Of a stretch of DNA of 51,969 bases, positions 25,216 to 33,704 are shown one piece after another; the first letter of the stretch is position 1, and each line of letters starts with the position of its first letter. Below the pieces are notes generated by a model. It saw only the letters and a program-made list of their open reading frames with translations. It was not told the origin of the DNA and did not search any database. The DNA is from Oscillospiraceae bacterium. GTDB taxonomy: Bacteria; Bacillota; Clostridia; Oscillospirales; CAG-272. The position numbers and the translations under genes are program-made. The stretch covers positions 1-51,969 of the forward strand of contig SVSG01000015.1 of assembly GCA_015064415.1 (NCBI GenBank), written 5' to 3'.

Positions 25216-25376
25216 ACTACCCACCCACCACCAAGGTGGTCCCCCCGCCCTCTCAAGGGCGGGACTATATAGCCGCATATTTCTCTACAAATTTTCAAGC
25301 ATCTATTCGCGTTGTTAGCACAAACTTGTCCGCCCCTTGTGAGGGGCGGGGGACCGCCCCGCGGTGGTGGGGTAGT
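25216..25376. repeat. MITE-like element
   Basis: 161 bases with inverted ends ACTACCCACCCACCACC and GGTGGTGGGGTAGT, and inner hairpins built on CCGCCCTCTCAAGGGCGGG and CCGCCCCTTGTGAGGGGCGG. The core is AT-rich. Related to 27086-27292 and 42174-42375. Confidence 0.7.
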
Positions 25377-25408
25377 TTTTCAACATACATCCACATAAAG
25401 GACTTTTT

Positions 25409-26143
25409 ATGAAACAATCGATTTTTGAAATTATTGAAAATACGGCGCTGACAAGTAACGTATACCGCATGCGCCTTGCAGGCGACACCTCGGCGATCAC
25501 CGCACCGGGGCAGTTCGTCAACATCAAGCTGGACGGCAAGTTTTTGCGCCGTCCGATTTCGGTCTGCGATTGCAAGGACGGTGTGCTCACCCTTGTTTAC
25601 AAGGTGGTGGGCGCGGGCACCGCGCAAATGGCCGAAATGCACGTCGCGGAGGAGCTGGACATCCTCACGGGTCTTGGCAACGGCTATGACCTCACCACGG
25701 CGGGCGAGCGCCCCTTGCTGCTTGGCGGCGGCGTGGGCGTGCCTCCCCTTTACATGCTTGCCAAGGAGCTGATCGCTGCGGGCAAGGACGTGACCGTGAT
25801 CCTCGGCTTTAACAAGCAAGACGAGATCTTTTATGAAATGGAATTCCGCGCGCTCGGTGCGAACGTGATCGTCGCCACCGCAGACGGCTCCTACGGCGTG
25901 AAGGGCTTTGTTACCGACGCCCTGCCCGCGGATTACACCTACTTCTACACCTGCGGCCCCGAGCCGATGCTGAAGGCCGTTTGGCGCGCCACGAACACCT
26001 CGGGCCAGATGAGCTTTGAGGAGCGCATGGGCTGCGGATTTGGCGCGTGCATGGGCTGCTCTTGCAAGACGCTGACGGGCTACAAGCGCATCTGCCGCGA
26101 GGGCCCCGTGATGAGAAAGGAGGAGATCTTATGGGAAAAATGA
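25409..26143 (+). CDS. pyrK: Dihydroorotate dehydrogenase B electron-transfer subunit
   Basis: 244 residues. An N-terminal FAD domain (MRLAGDTSAITAPGQFVNIK, FLRRPISVCD, YKVVGAGTAQM), an NAD domain (LLLGGGVGVPPLYML, YTCGPEPMLKAVW) and a C-terminal 2Fe-2S cluster with the four cysteines in CGFGACMGCSCKTL and KRICREGPV. It passes electrons from PyrD to NAD+. Overlaps pyrD by 13 bases. Starts at ATG 25409 with a poor upstream site (AAAGGAC). Confidence 0.95.
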   Translation: MKQSIFEIIENTALTSNVYRMRLAGDTSAITAPGQFVNIKLDGKFLRRPISVCDCKDGVLTLVYKVVGAGTAQMAEMHVAEELDILTGLGNGYDLTTAGERPLLLGGGVGVPPLYMLAKELIAAGKDVTVILGFNKQDEIFYEMEFRALGANVIVATADGSYGVKGFVTDALPADYTYFYTCGPEPMLKAVWRATNTSGQMSFEERMGCGFGACMGCSCKTLTGYKRICREGPVMRKEEILWEK

Positions 26144-27042
26144 ACGTCAATCTGTGCGGCATCACGCTGGACAACCCCGTGATCCCCGCCTCCGGCACGT
26201 TTGGCTTCGGCTATGAGTTTGCCGAGCTTTACGACATCAACGTGCTCGGCACCTTCTCCTTCAAGGGCACCACGAAGGATCCCCGCTTCGGCAACCCCAC
26301 GCCCCGCATCGCGGAGTGCACCGCAGGCATGATCAACGCCGTGGGGCTTCAGAACCCCGGCGTGGAAAAGGTCATCTCCGAGGAGCTGCCAAAGCTCGCG
26401 CAGTGCTTCCACAAGCCCGTGATGGCAAACGTCAGCGGCTTTTCCGTCGAGGACTACGCCTACACCTGCGAAAAATTAGATAAAGAGCCCCAGGTCGGCT
26501 GGCTGGAGGTCAACGTCTCCTGCCCCAACGTCCACGGGGGCGGCATGAGCTTCGGCACCAATCCCGAGGCCGCCGCCGAGGTCACCCGCGCCGTGAAGGC
26601 CGTGACGACCAAGCCCGTGATCATCAAGCTTTCCCCCAACGTGACCGACATCGTTTCGATCGCAAAGGCGTGCGAGGAGGCGGGTGCGGACGGCATCAGC
26701 TTGATCAACACGCTCCTCGGCATGCGCATTGATCTGCGCCGCCGCGTGCCCGTGATCGCCAACAAGATGGGCGGCTTTTCGGGCAGCGCGATCTTCCCCG
26801 TTGCCGTGCGCATGGTCTATCAGGTCGCGCACGCCGTGAAGATCCCCGTGGTGGGCATGGGCGGCGTCACCACCGCCGAGGACGTGATCGAAATGATGAT
26901 GGCGGGCGCCAGTGCCGTTGAGGTCGGTGCCGCCAATCTGGTCGACCCCTTCGCCTCCAAAAAGATCATCGACGACCTCCCCGCCGCGATGGCAAAATAC
27001 GGCATCGAAAACCTTGCCAACATCATCGGCGCGGTGCAATAA
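26131..27042 (+). CDS. pyrD: Dihydroorotate dehydrogenase, class 1B catalytic subunit
   Basis: 303 residues. FMN-binding TIM barrel: VIPASGTFGFGYEFAELYD, NAVGLQNPGVEKVI, WLEVNVSCPNVHGGG with the catalytic cysteine, IIKLSPNVTDI and VGMGGVTTAEDVIEMMMAGA. The class 1B type works with PyrK and uses NAD+. The start at 26131 has AAAGGAGGAG upstream and lies inside the end of pyrK, a common coupling for this pair. Confidence 0.95.
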   Translation: MGKMNVNLCGITLDNPVIPASGTFGFGYEFAELYDINVLGTFSFKGTTKDPRFGNPTPRIAECTAGMINAVGLQNPGVEKVISEELPKLAQCFHKPVMANVSGFSVEDYAYTCEKLDKEPQVGWLEVNVSCPNVHGGGMSFGTNPEAAAEVTRAVKAVTTKPVIIKLSPNVTDIVSIAKACEEAGADGISLINTLLGMRIDLRRRVPVIANKMGGFSGSAIFPVAVRMVYQVAHAVKIPVVGMGGVTTAEDVIEMMMAGASAVEVGAANLVDPFASKKIIDDLPAAMAKYGIENLANIIGAVQ

Positions 27043-27085
27043 GTACCCCAACGGGGTGAGATTTATAAATTGATTTTTCCTTGAT

Positions 27086-27292
27086 GACTACTCTTCCGTC
27101 AGCCATTCGGCTGCCACCTTCCCTCACAAGGGAAGGCTTCCAAATTTCATAGCTTTATCAACGGACGGAAGATTTACTGTTTTCTAAAATAAATGTTATT
27201 ACTGTCCATTGACAAGAAGCAACAGCTTTAGTGGCCTTCCCTTGTGAGGGAAGGTGGCTTTTGAGCAAAGCGAAAAAGACGGAAGAGTAGTC
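27086..27292. repeat. MITE-like element between pyrD and pyrF
   Basis: 207 bases with perfect 15-base inverted ends, GACTACTCTTCCGTC and GACGGAAGAGTAGTC. Next to each end sits an inverted block GCCACCTTCCCTCACAAGG and CCTTGTGAGGGAAGGTGGC. The core is AT-rich (ACGGACGGAAGATTTACTG and beyond). No reading frame and no clear target duplication. Confidence 0.85.
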
Positions 27293-27339
27293 CCACCTCA
27301 CGCAAAACTTGTTAAAAACAATAAAGGAGATACAGAAAA

Positions 27340-28044
27340 ATGGGAAAAGACGTCATCATTGCTTGCGATTTTGACAGCAAAGAAAAGGTGTTCGCGTTCC
27401 TCGACAAGTTCGAGAATGAGGCACGCAAGCCCTTCGTGAAGATCGGCATGGAGCTCTACTATGCCGAGGGTCCGGAGATCGTCCGCGAGATCAAGCGCCG
27501 CGGCCACAAGATCTTCCTTGACCTCAAGCTGCACGACATCCCCAACACCGTGAAAAAGTCGATGGCGGTGCTCTCCCGCCTTGACGTGGACATGACCAAC
27601 CTGCATGCCGCAGGCACCGGCCGTATGATGGAGGCCGCTATCGAGGGCCTTACCCGCCCCGACGGCACCCGCCCCATGCTCATCGCCGTGACCCAGCTCA
27701 CCTCCACCGATGAGGAGACGATGAAGCAGGATCTGCTGATCAACGAGCCCATCGACAAGGTCGTGATGCACTATGCCGCTAACGCCAAGAGATCCGGTCT
27801 TGACGGCGTGGTCTGCTCTCCCCTTGAGGCAGGCAAGGTGCACGACAGTTGCGGCAAGGACTTCGTGACCGTGACCCCCGGTGTGCGCTTTGCTGACGGT
27901 GACGTCGGCGACCAGAAGCGCGTGATGACCCCCGCCGCCGCAAAGGAGATCGGCTCTGATTACATTGTGGTCGGCCGTCCCATCACCGCCGCAGAGGATC
28001 CCGTTGCCGCTTACAGACGTTGCATCGCGGAGTTTGTAGGTTAA
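27340..28044 (+). CDS. pyrF: Orotidine-5'-phosphate decarboxylase
   Basis: 234 residues, TIM barrel. The catalytic Asp/Lys string is in [19 protein letters not shown], and [24 protein letters not shown] and [20 protein letters not shown] complete the active site. It makes UMP from OMP. ATAAAGGAG is 10 bases upstream of ATG 27340. It is separated from pyrD by the MITE-like element. Confidence 0.95.
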   Translation: MGKDVIIACDFDSKEKVFAFLDKFENEARKPFVKIGMELYYAEGPEIVREIKRRGHKIFLDLKLHDIPNTVKKSMAVLSRLDVDMTNLHAAGTGRMMEAAIEGLTRPDGTRPMLIAVTQLTSTDEETMKQDLLINEPIDKVVMHYAANAKRSGLDGVVCSPLEAGKVHDSCGKDFVTVTPGVRFADGDVGDQKRVMTPAAAKEIGSDYIVVGRPITAAEDPVAAYRRCIAEFVG

Positions 28045-28337
28045 TTAAGGATAAGAATGGCGGGGGAACCCTTTTAGACAACTGTCCTCGCTCACGCAAA
28101 GCGTGATACGAGCACGTCGGTATGCCTTCGGCAACCGCGAAGGCCTCCCCCGCACCCCCTCCCCAAACCTTTTATGGTTTTATAGGGTTTGTGCGAACAA
28201 AGCGCACCACGGGATATTAGCCGAGCAATGCGGCTACACATCCATCCTTTTTTGAAAGATTTTTTGAAAGGGTGTGGGAAAACTTTTTTGCAAAAAAGTT
28301 TTCCCACGCGTCCATACCAACATAAAGGAGAAGAAAA
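28045..28337. other. Intra-operon gap with repeats
   Basis: Between pyrF and pyrE. It carries a palindromic stretch around TCCTCGCTCACGCAAAGC (28085) related to text at 47735-47840, a GATTTTTTGAAAGGG flank, the family C palindrome 28274-28307 and the pyrE ribosome site AAAGGAG. Confidence 0.6.
28274..28307. repeat. Family C palindrome (copy 9)
   Basis: Perfect 34-base palindrome, arm GTGGGAAAACTTTTTTG, inverted orientation (TTTTGAAAGGG flank first), 30 bases before pyrE. Confidence 0.85.
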
Positions 28338-28994
28338 ATGGAAGCTTACAAGAGAGAATTTATTGAATTTTTGCAGGGCGCCGGCGTACTGAAGTTCGGT
28401 GATTTCACCGCAAAGTCCGGCCGCAAGATCCCCTATTTCGTGAACGCCGGTATGATCAAAACGGGCGATCAGATCTCCAAGATGGGCGAATTTTACGCCA
28501 AGGCATACTTTGACAAGCTGGGCAAAAAGCCCACTGTGCTGTACGGCCCTGCCTACAAGGGCATTCCGCTTTCCATCTCTGCCGCTGTGGCACTGTCCAA
28601 GAACGGCCTTGACGTTCCCTTCTTCTTCAACCGCAAGGAAGTAAAGGACCACGGCGAGGGCGGCACCTTCGTGGGCTACGTCCCGCAGGCGGGCGAGGAG
28701 ATCGTCATCATCGAGGACGTGATCACCGCCGGCACCGCGATCCGCGAGTCGATGGAGATCCTCAAGCACGTCGAGGGCACCAAGGTGGTCGCCACCTTCA
28801 TCATGGTGGACCGCAAGGAAAAAGGCCAGACCGAGAAGGGCGCCATGCAGGAGATCGAGGAGCAGTTCGGCTTCCCCGTGTACTCCGTCGTTGACGTTTA
28901 CGACATCATCGAGTATCTCTCCGAAGACTCCGCCAACGAGGAAAACGTGACCCGTATCAAGAATTACCTTGCCGTCAACGGCGCAAAGGCCTGA
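28338..28994 (+). CDS. pyrE: Orotate phosphoribosyltransferase
   Basis: 218 residues. The PRPP-binding loop is EIVIIEDVITAGTAIRESME and the flexible loop is FFFNRKEVKDHGEGGTFVGY; FGDFTAKSGRKIPYFVNAG is the orotate-side start. It joins orotate to PRPP giving OMP, the substrate of PyrF. AAAGGAG precedes ATG 28338 by 8 bases. It is 17 bases upstream of pyrB. Confidence 0.95.
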   Translation: MEAYKREFIEFLQGAGVLKFGDFTAKSGRKIPYFVNAGMIKTGDQISKMGEFYAKAYFDKLGKKPTVLYGPAYKGIPLSISAAVALSKNGLDVPFFFNRKEVKDHGEGGTFVGYVPQAGEEIVIIEDVITAGTAIRESMEILKHVEGTKVVATFIMVDRKEKGQTEKGAMQEIEEQFGFPVYSVVDVYDIIEYLSEDSANEENVTRIKNYLAVNGAKA

Positions 28995-29011
28995 TTTAAA
29001 GGAGCGAAACA

Positions 29012-30106
29012 ATGCGAAGCCTGATTGATATTCTGGAGCTTTCCGTAGCCGAGATCGACGAGCTGCTTGCCACCGCCGAGGACATCATTGCCAACCCCGA
29101 AAAGTACGCCGATGCCTGCCGCGGCAAGAAGCTGGCGACGCTTTTCTTCGAGCCCTCGACCCGTACGCGCCTCTCGTTTGAGGCCGCCATGTACGAATTG
29201 GGCGGCAACGTACTCGGTTTTTCCGACGCAGGCACGTCCTCTGCCTCCAAGGGCGAGAGCATGGCAGACACCGCAAAGGTGATCAGCTGCTACGCCGATA
29301 TTATCGCCATGCGCCACCATCAGGAGGGCGCCCCCCTGGTCGCCTCCTGCAACGCGACCGTGCCCGTGATCAATGCGGGTGACGGCGGACACAACCACCC
29401 CACCCAGACCCTTGCCGACCTGCTGACCATCAAGCGCGAGCTCGGCCGTCTGGATCACATCACCGTGGGCTTTTGCGGCGACCTCAAGTACGGCCGCACC
29501 GTGCACTCGCTGATCTCCGCCCTTTCCCGCTACGCGGGCGTGAAGCTGGTGCTGATCTCCCCCAAGGAGCTTGGCATCCCCGGCTACGTCAAATACGAGG
29601 CCATGAGCAACATGGAATGGGAGGAGACCACCGACCTTGAAGCAAAACTTCCGGAGCTTGACGTGCTGTATATGACGCGCATCCAGCGCGAGCGCTTCTC
29701 GGATCTGGACACCTACGAAAGATTGAAGGACAGCTATATTCTGACCGCCGACAAGATGAAGCTGGCGAAGGAAAAGATGGCGATCCTGCATCCCCTGCCC
29801 CGCGTGAACGAGATCAGCGTCAAGATCGACGCCGACCCGCGCGCGGCCTACTTCCGCCAAGTATTGAACGCCAAGTACATGCGCATGGCGCTCATTCTGA
29901 AGCTCCTTGGCGCCGCAAAGGGCAAAGAGCGCAGACCCGAGCCGCTGCCCACCGCACGCGGTGATGAGGGGCTGATCGTGAACGAGCTGAAGTGCCAAAA
30001 CACGCGTTGCATCACGCAGACCGAGCAGGAGCTGGACCAGGTATTCCGCCGCGTCAGCGACACGGTTTGCCGTTGCATCTATTGCGAGAAAAAGCTGGGC
30101 GAGTGA
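29012..30106 (+). CDS. pyrB: Aspartate carbamoyltransferase fused to a PyrI-type zinc domain
   Basis: 364 residues. Residues 1-305 are a complete catalytic chain: FFEPSTRTRLSFEAAM (46-61), GDGGHNHPTQTLADLL, CGDLKYGRTVHSLI and LHPLPRVNEIS. Residues 306-364 look like only the zinc-binding part of the regulatory chain PyrI: LKCQNTRCI (Cys 328, 333) and CRCIYCEKK (Cys 355, 358), the Cys-x4-Cys...Cys-x2-Cys spacing of E. coli PyrI. The nucleotide-binding half of PyrI is absent. In two-subunit enzymes this zinc domain is what holds catalytic and regulatory chains together. The gene follows pyrE by 17 bases with AAAGGAG. It is the last gene of the operon before a strong terminator. Confidence 0.93.
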   Translation: MRSLIDILELSVAEIDELLATAEDIIANPEKYADACRGKKLATLFFEPSTRTRLSFEAAMYELGGNVLGFSDAGTSSASKGESMADTAKVISCYADIIAMRHHQEGAPLVASCNATVPVINAGDGGHNHPTQTLADLLTIKRELGRLDHITVGFCGDLKYGRTVHSLISALSRYAGVKLVLISPKELGIPGYVKYEAMSNMEWEETTDLEAKLPELDVLYMTRIQRERFSDLDTYERLKDSYILTADKMKLAKEKMAILHPLPRVNEISVKIDADPRAAYFRQVLNAKYMRMALILKLLGAAKGKERRPEPLPTARGDEGLIVNELKCQNTRCITQTEQELDQVFRRVSDTVCRCIYCEKKLGE

Positions 30107-30121
30107 TCCCCAAATTTCCAT

Positions 30122-30169
30122 AAAAAAGGATAGCGTTGTGCCGAAAACAGCACAACGCTATCCTTTTTT
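30122..30169. terminator. Terminator of the pyrimidine operon
   Basis: AAAGGATAGCGTTGTGC and GCACAACGCTATCCTTT form a 17-base stem followed by Ts, 16 bases after the pyrB stop. Confidence 0.9.
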
Positions 30170-30311
30170 CGTGCAAATAAAAGACAAAAGCCCGCGCGGA
30201 CGAGGTGTGCCGGAAATCATGGGTTTGTTCGTTTATCCGTCAAACAATGCGGCATCCCGCGAACATTGTAGGGCGGGGGCTTGCTCCCGCCGTTTGTGCA
30301 TCGCGGATGGC

Positions 30312-30330
30312 GGGCGAACAATGTTCGCCC
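30312..30330. repeat. Family B palindrome
   Basis: GGGCGAAC and GTTCGCCC, reverse orientation, followed by CCTACGGGTTTATGCG. Confidence 0.7.
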
Positions 30331-30722
30331 CTACGGGTTTATGCGTAGCCGTTTTGCGCGATTACTCACCAAACGGTGCGGCTACGTTGGCCTTCCCCAA
30401 GGAGGGGAAGGGGGACCGCGACAGCGGTGGATGAGGATGTCGGCACACACATTGTGGGAAAGCATCTTGCCGTCCGCTTATTTGTGGGTGTGCATCATTC
30501 TTGATACATCGCGAATCGCGGGCGACCATCCACCTCGCTTTGCGAGCCAGGTCGCCCCTACGGGTTTGTGCGTTGCCGGTTTGTGCGTCGGAGATTACGG
30601 ACGGTCGAGAACGCCCGTCCCTACAGATTTGTGCGTAGCCGGTTTGTGCGATTTCCCGCCGAACGGTGCGGCGGCACGCTTTGTACCTCCCCCTTTTCGT
30701 GCAAAATCTTTTGAAAGGGGGC

Positions 30723-30757
30723 GTGGGGGAGGACTTTTCGAAAAAGTCCTCCCCCAC
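30723..30757. repeat. Family C palindrome (copy 10)
   Basis: GTGGGGGAGGACTTTT and AAAAGTCCTCCCCCAC around CGA, preceded by TCTTTTGAAAGGGGGC. Not next to a gene end. Confidence 0.85.
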
Positions 30758-30829
30758 AAATCCATCCTCCCCTTTCCGCGTTTGGAAATATTTTCCGCGG
30801 CCGATTTTTTTGTTTCACGGTGTAAAAAC

Positions 30830-30914
30830 TGTGTAAAACTGTGGAAAACCCTGTGGAAACTGTGTAAAACTCACTGTTTTCGGGCTTCTTGTCCACCGTG
30901 GAACCTGTGGAAAA
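30830..30914 (+). promoter_or_regulatory. Array of DnaA-box-like nonamers
   Basis: Five same-orientation nonamers: TGTGTAAAA (30830), TGTGGAAAA (30840), TGTGGAAAC (30852), TGTGTAAAA (30861) and TGTGGAAAA (30906). They differ at one or two positions from the DnaA box TGTGGATAA. It lies just before mnmG/rsmG/parAB, genes that often flank oriC. Confidence 0.35.
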
Positions 30915-31008
30915 CTTTTCCCGTGCCCGCGTGAAACATTTTTTCTCCCGCCGCGCCTTTCCGCTTTGGCAATCTTTCCGACTACAGCGCGCTCTCGCGC
31001 ACAGGCAC

Positions 31009-31037
31009 TTGCATTCCCGCCATATTTGTGGTATAAT
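31009..31037 (+). promoter_or_regulatory. Promoter before the 188-aa membrane gene and mnmG
   Basis: TTGCAT (31009-31014) and TATAAT (31032-31037), spacer 17. Confidence 0.65.
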
Positions 31038-31071
31038 AAATTATTAAAACATAAAATGGGGGAATTTGGAT

Positions 31072-31638
31072 ATGAATGAATTTTCCACCTATGAATTTAC
31101 CGTCGATCAGCGCATTGAGGGCAAATGGCGTCTCGCGCGCATCGGCATGATTCTCTTTTACGTCTTTTTTGCGCTCGGTGCCTTTTTGCTGCTGGCCATC
31201 GTCTGGAACATGCCGCAGCTCGTCGCCCTGGTGCCGGTGGCCACGTGGATGCTGATCTTTTTCACCTGGCGCTACGTGTCGGTGGAATACGAATACTCCC
31301 TCACCTCGGGCGAGCTGACCTTCAGCAAGATCTTCGGCAACCGCTCCCGCCGCACGGTGCTGAAAATGATGCTGCGCGACGCCTCCCGCATCGCGCCTCT
31401 TGAGGACGCGGACGAGGCCGCACGGGCCACAAGCTACGCCCCCGAAAAAGAATTCTCGGCCATCTCCTCGCTGCAGGCGCCCGACGTTTATTTCATCTTA
31501 TTCGAGCACCGCTATGAGGAGCACGGAAAGGCGAAAAGCTGCCGCGCGATCTTTTATTTCGAGGCCACGGCAAAGGCGCTGCAGATCTGCCGCTTCTACA
31601 ATCCCACCGCCACCGTGATGACCAAAACCACCAGATAA
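31072..31638 (+). CDS. Membrane protein of unknown function
   Basis: 188 residues. Two membrane helices near the N-terminus (LARIGMILFYVFFALGAFLL about 25-45; VALVPVATWMLIFFTWRYV about 53-72) are followed by a soluble domain that looks PH-like (VEYEYSLTSGELTFSKIFGN, YFILFEHRYEEHG, AIFYFEATAKALQICRFY). It shares this plan with the protein at 7640-8170 but not obvious sequence. ATG 31072 sits 7 bases after GGGGGAA. It is the first gene downstream of a promoter and is followed 42 bases later by mnmG, so they are probably co-transcribed. Function unknown. Confidence 0.7.
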   Translation: MNEFSTYEFTVDQRIEGKWRLARIGMILFYVFFALGAFLLLAIVWNMPQLVALVPVATWMLIFFTWRYVSVEYEYSLTSGELTFSKIFGNRSRRTVLKMMLRDASRIAPLEDADEAARATSYAPEKEFSAISSLQAPDVYFILFEHRYEEHGKAKSCRAIFYFEATAKALQICRFYNPTATVMTKTTR

Positions 31639-31680
31639 CCCCCAAACGGTACGAGTTTTTTGCCTTTTAAGGAGAGTCCT

Positions 31681-33543
31681 ATGAACCAATCCACCAAGAT
31701 CGCCGTCATCGGCGCGGGCCACGCAGGCATCGAGGCGGCGCTGGCCGCCGCGCGCATGGGCGTGGATACCGTTCTTTTCACCATCTCACTGGAGTCGGTG
31801 GCCAACATGCCCTGCAACCCGTCGATCGGCGGCACCGCCAAGGGGCATCTGGTCTACGAGATCGACGCACTCGGCGGCGAAATGGGCCGCGCGGCAGACG
31901 CCGTCACGCTCCAGTCGCGCACGCTGAACCTTGGCAAGGGGGCGGCGGTGCACAGCAAGCGCGTGCAGGCCGACCGCAAGCAATATCATCTATATATGAA
32001 GTCGGTGCTGGAGCGCACGGAAAACCTGCGCCTCATTCAGGCCGAGATCACCGAAATTCTCACAAAAGACGGACACGTATGCGGCGTTCGCACACGCCTT
32101 GGCGAGGAATTTGCCTGCGAGGCGGCCATTGTGGCGGCGGGTACGTATCTGGAAAGCCGCATCTTCGTGGGCAGTGAAAGCTACGAAAGCGGCCCCGACG
32201 GGTTTCTCCCCTCACGCGGGCTTTCCGCATCGCTTGCGACGCTTGGCATCAAGCTGATGCGCTTCAAGACCGGTACTCCCGCGCGCATCAACCGCCGCTC
32301 GGTCGACCTTTCCCAACTGGAGCTCCAGCCGGGCGAGACGGACGGCCTGCCGTACGCGTGCGACACCCCCGAGGATTATCTGGCGCGCATCGACCAGCTC
32401 CCCTGCCACATCGTTTACACGAATGCCGAAACGCACCGTATCATCCGCGAAAATCTGACCCGTTCCGCCATGTACGGCGGACATATCCACGGCGTCGGGC
32501 CGCGCTACTGCCCCTCAATCGAGGATAAGGTGGTGCGCTTTGCGGACAAGGAGCGCCATCAGCTGTTTTTAGAGCCGATCGGCAAAGACACCAACGAGCT
32601 GTATCTGCAGGGCTTTTCCACCTCTCTGCCCACCGACGTGCAGTACGAGATGCTGCACTCGCTCCCCGGCTTTGAGCGCGCGGAAATGCTGCGCTACGCC
32701 TATGCCATCGAATACGATTGCTGTGACCCCACCGAGCTGCTTGCCACGCTGGAATTCCGCGCCGTGAAGGGGCTTTACGGGGCGGGGCAGTTCAACGGCA
32801 CCTCGGGATATGAGGAGGCCGCCGCGCAGGGGCTTCTTGCGGGCATCAATGCCGCGCTCAAATTGAAGGGGGAGGAGCCGCTGATCCTCACGCGCGCCAG
32901 CTCCTACATCGGCACGCTGGTGGACGATCTGATCACCAAGGGCACCAACGAGCCCTATCGCATGATGACCTCGCGCTCCGAGTATCGGTTGCTTTTGCGA
33001 CAGGACAACGCGGACGCGCGTCTCACCCCCGAGGGGCACCGCGTGGGGCTGATTTCGGATACCCGTTATGCCGCTTTTCTAACCAAACAACAAAATATCG
33101 CGCGCGAGATCGCGCGTCTTTCGCGCACGCATCTCTCGCCGCGCACGCTGGCACCGCTCTTTGATGAGCTGGGGCTTGCCGCCCCCACGGGCGGCGCGTC
33201 TCTTTCCGATCTGTTGCGCCGTCCCGGCGTGAGTTACGCGGCGCTGGCCCCGCTGGACGAGGCACGCCCCACTCTCACGGGAGCCGAAAGGCTCTCGGTC
33301 GAGGTGCAGGTAAAATATGAGGGTTATATCGCCCGCCAGATGGCGGAGGTTGCCCGCCATGAAAAGCTGGAGAGCCGTCCGCTCTCCCCCGACCTTGATT
33401 ATAAGCAGATCACAGGCCTTCGTCTGGAGGCAGCACAAAAGCTGAACGATCGCAAGCCCCTTACCGTGGGGCGGGCCTCCCGCATCAGCGGCGTCAGCCC
33501 CGCCGACATTTCGGTGCTACTCATCTATCTGGGGTTGCACTGA
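31681..33543 (+). CDS. mnmG: tRNA uridine-5-carboxymethylaminomethyl modification enzyme
   Basis: 620 residues. FAD-binding start [21 protein letters not shown], the conserved [17 protein letters not shown] and the [35 protein letters not shown] and [20 protein letters not shown] blocks are characteristic. The helical C-terminal domain that binds MnmE and tRNA is present. It works with MnmE on wobble uridine 34. In Firmicutes it normally stands after mnmE near the origin; here it follows an unknown membrane gene and mnmE is not seen. AAGGAGAG lies 5 bases before ATG 31681. Confidence 0.97.
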   Translation: MNQSTKIAVIGAGHAGIEAALAAARMGVDTVLFTISLESVANMPCNPSIGGTAKGHLVYEIDALGGEMGRAADAVTLQSRTLNLGKGAAVHSKRVQADRKQYHLYMKSVLERTENLRLIQAEITEILTKDGHVCGVRTRLGEEFACEAAIVAAGTYLESRIFVGSESYESGPDGFLPSRGLSASLATLGIKLMRFKTGTPARINRRSVDLSQLELQPGETDGLPYACDTPEDYLARIDQLPCHIVYTNAETHRIIRENLTRSAMYGGHIHGVGPRYCPSIEDKVVRFADKERHQLFLEPIGKDTNELYLQGFSTSLPTDVQYEMLHSLPGFERAEMLRYAYAIEYDCCDPTELLATLEFRAVKGLYGAGQFNGTSGYEEAAAQGLLAGINAALKLKGEEPLILTRASSYIGTLVDDLITKGTNEPYRMMTSRSEYRLLLRQDNADARLTPEGHRVGLISDTRYAAFLTKQQNIAREIARLSRTHLSPRTLAPLFDELGLAAPTGGASLSDLLRRPGVSYAALAPLDEARPTLTGAERLSVEVQVKYEGYIARQMAEVARHEKLESRPLSPDLDYKQITGLRLEAAQKLNDRKPLTVGRASRISGVSPADISVLLIYLGLH

Positions 33544-33704
33544 TAAATACCGTCCTATTTTACAGATTTAGTGCCGAAACGGTATCGGTTTTTGCAAATT
33601 CAACCGCCGTTTTCTTAAATTTAGTTCTTTTTTGATCTTCCCGAGAAAGGAGCTGCGTTTTTTGCCGCGCAAGTAGCAAAAAAGCGCATACGTATGCCGT
33701 TTTT

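Larger units (their letters stand above)
25108..25408. other. Intra-operon gap with palindrome and MITE-like element
   Basis: Separates carB from pyrK. It contains a family C palindrome (25118-25147) and a MITE-like element (25216-25376). No promoter is clear, so pyrK and later genes probably rely on read-through. Confidence 0.6.
30107..31071. other. Gap with terminator, repeats and a TGTGGAAAA array
   Basis: After the terminator come family B palindromes (clearest at 30312-30330, GGGCGAAC/GTTCGCCC), a fragment (30385-30500) shared with 13970-14130, the family C palindrome 30723-30757, a run of DnaA-box-like nonamers (30830-30914) and the promoter of the next operon. No gene seen. Confidence 0.65.

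Noticed and set aside
30281..30934. A 217-codon plus-strand frame between pyrB and mnmG
   Set aside because: It crosses family B and C repeats and the TGTGGAAAA array; no coding signs.
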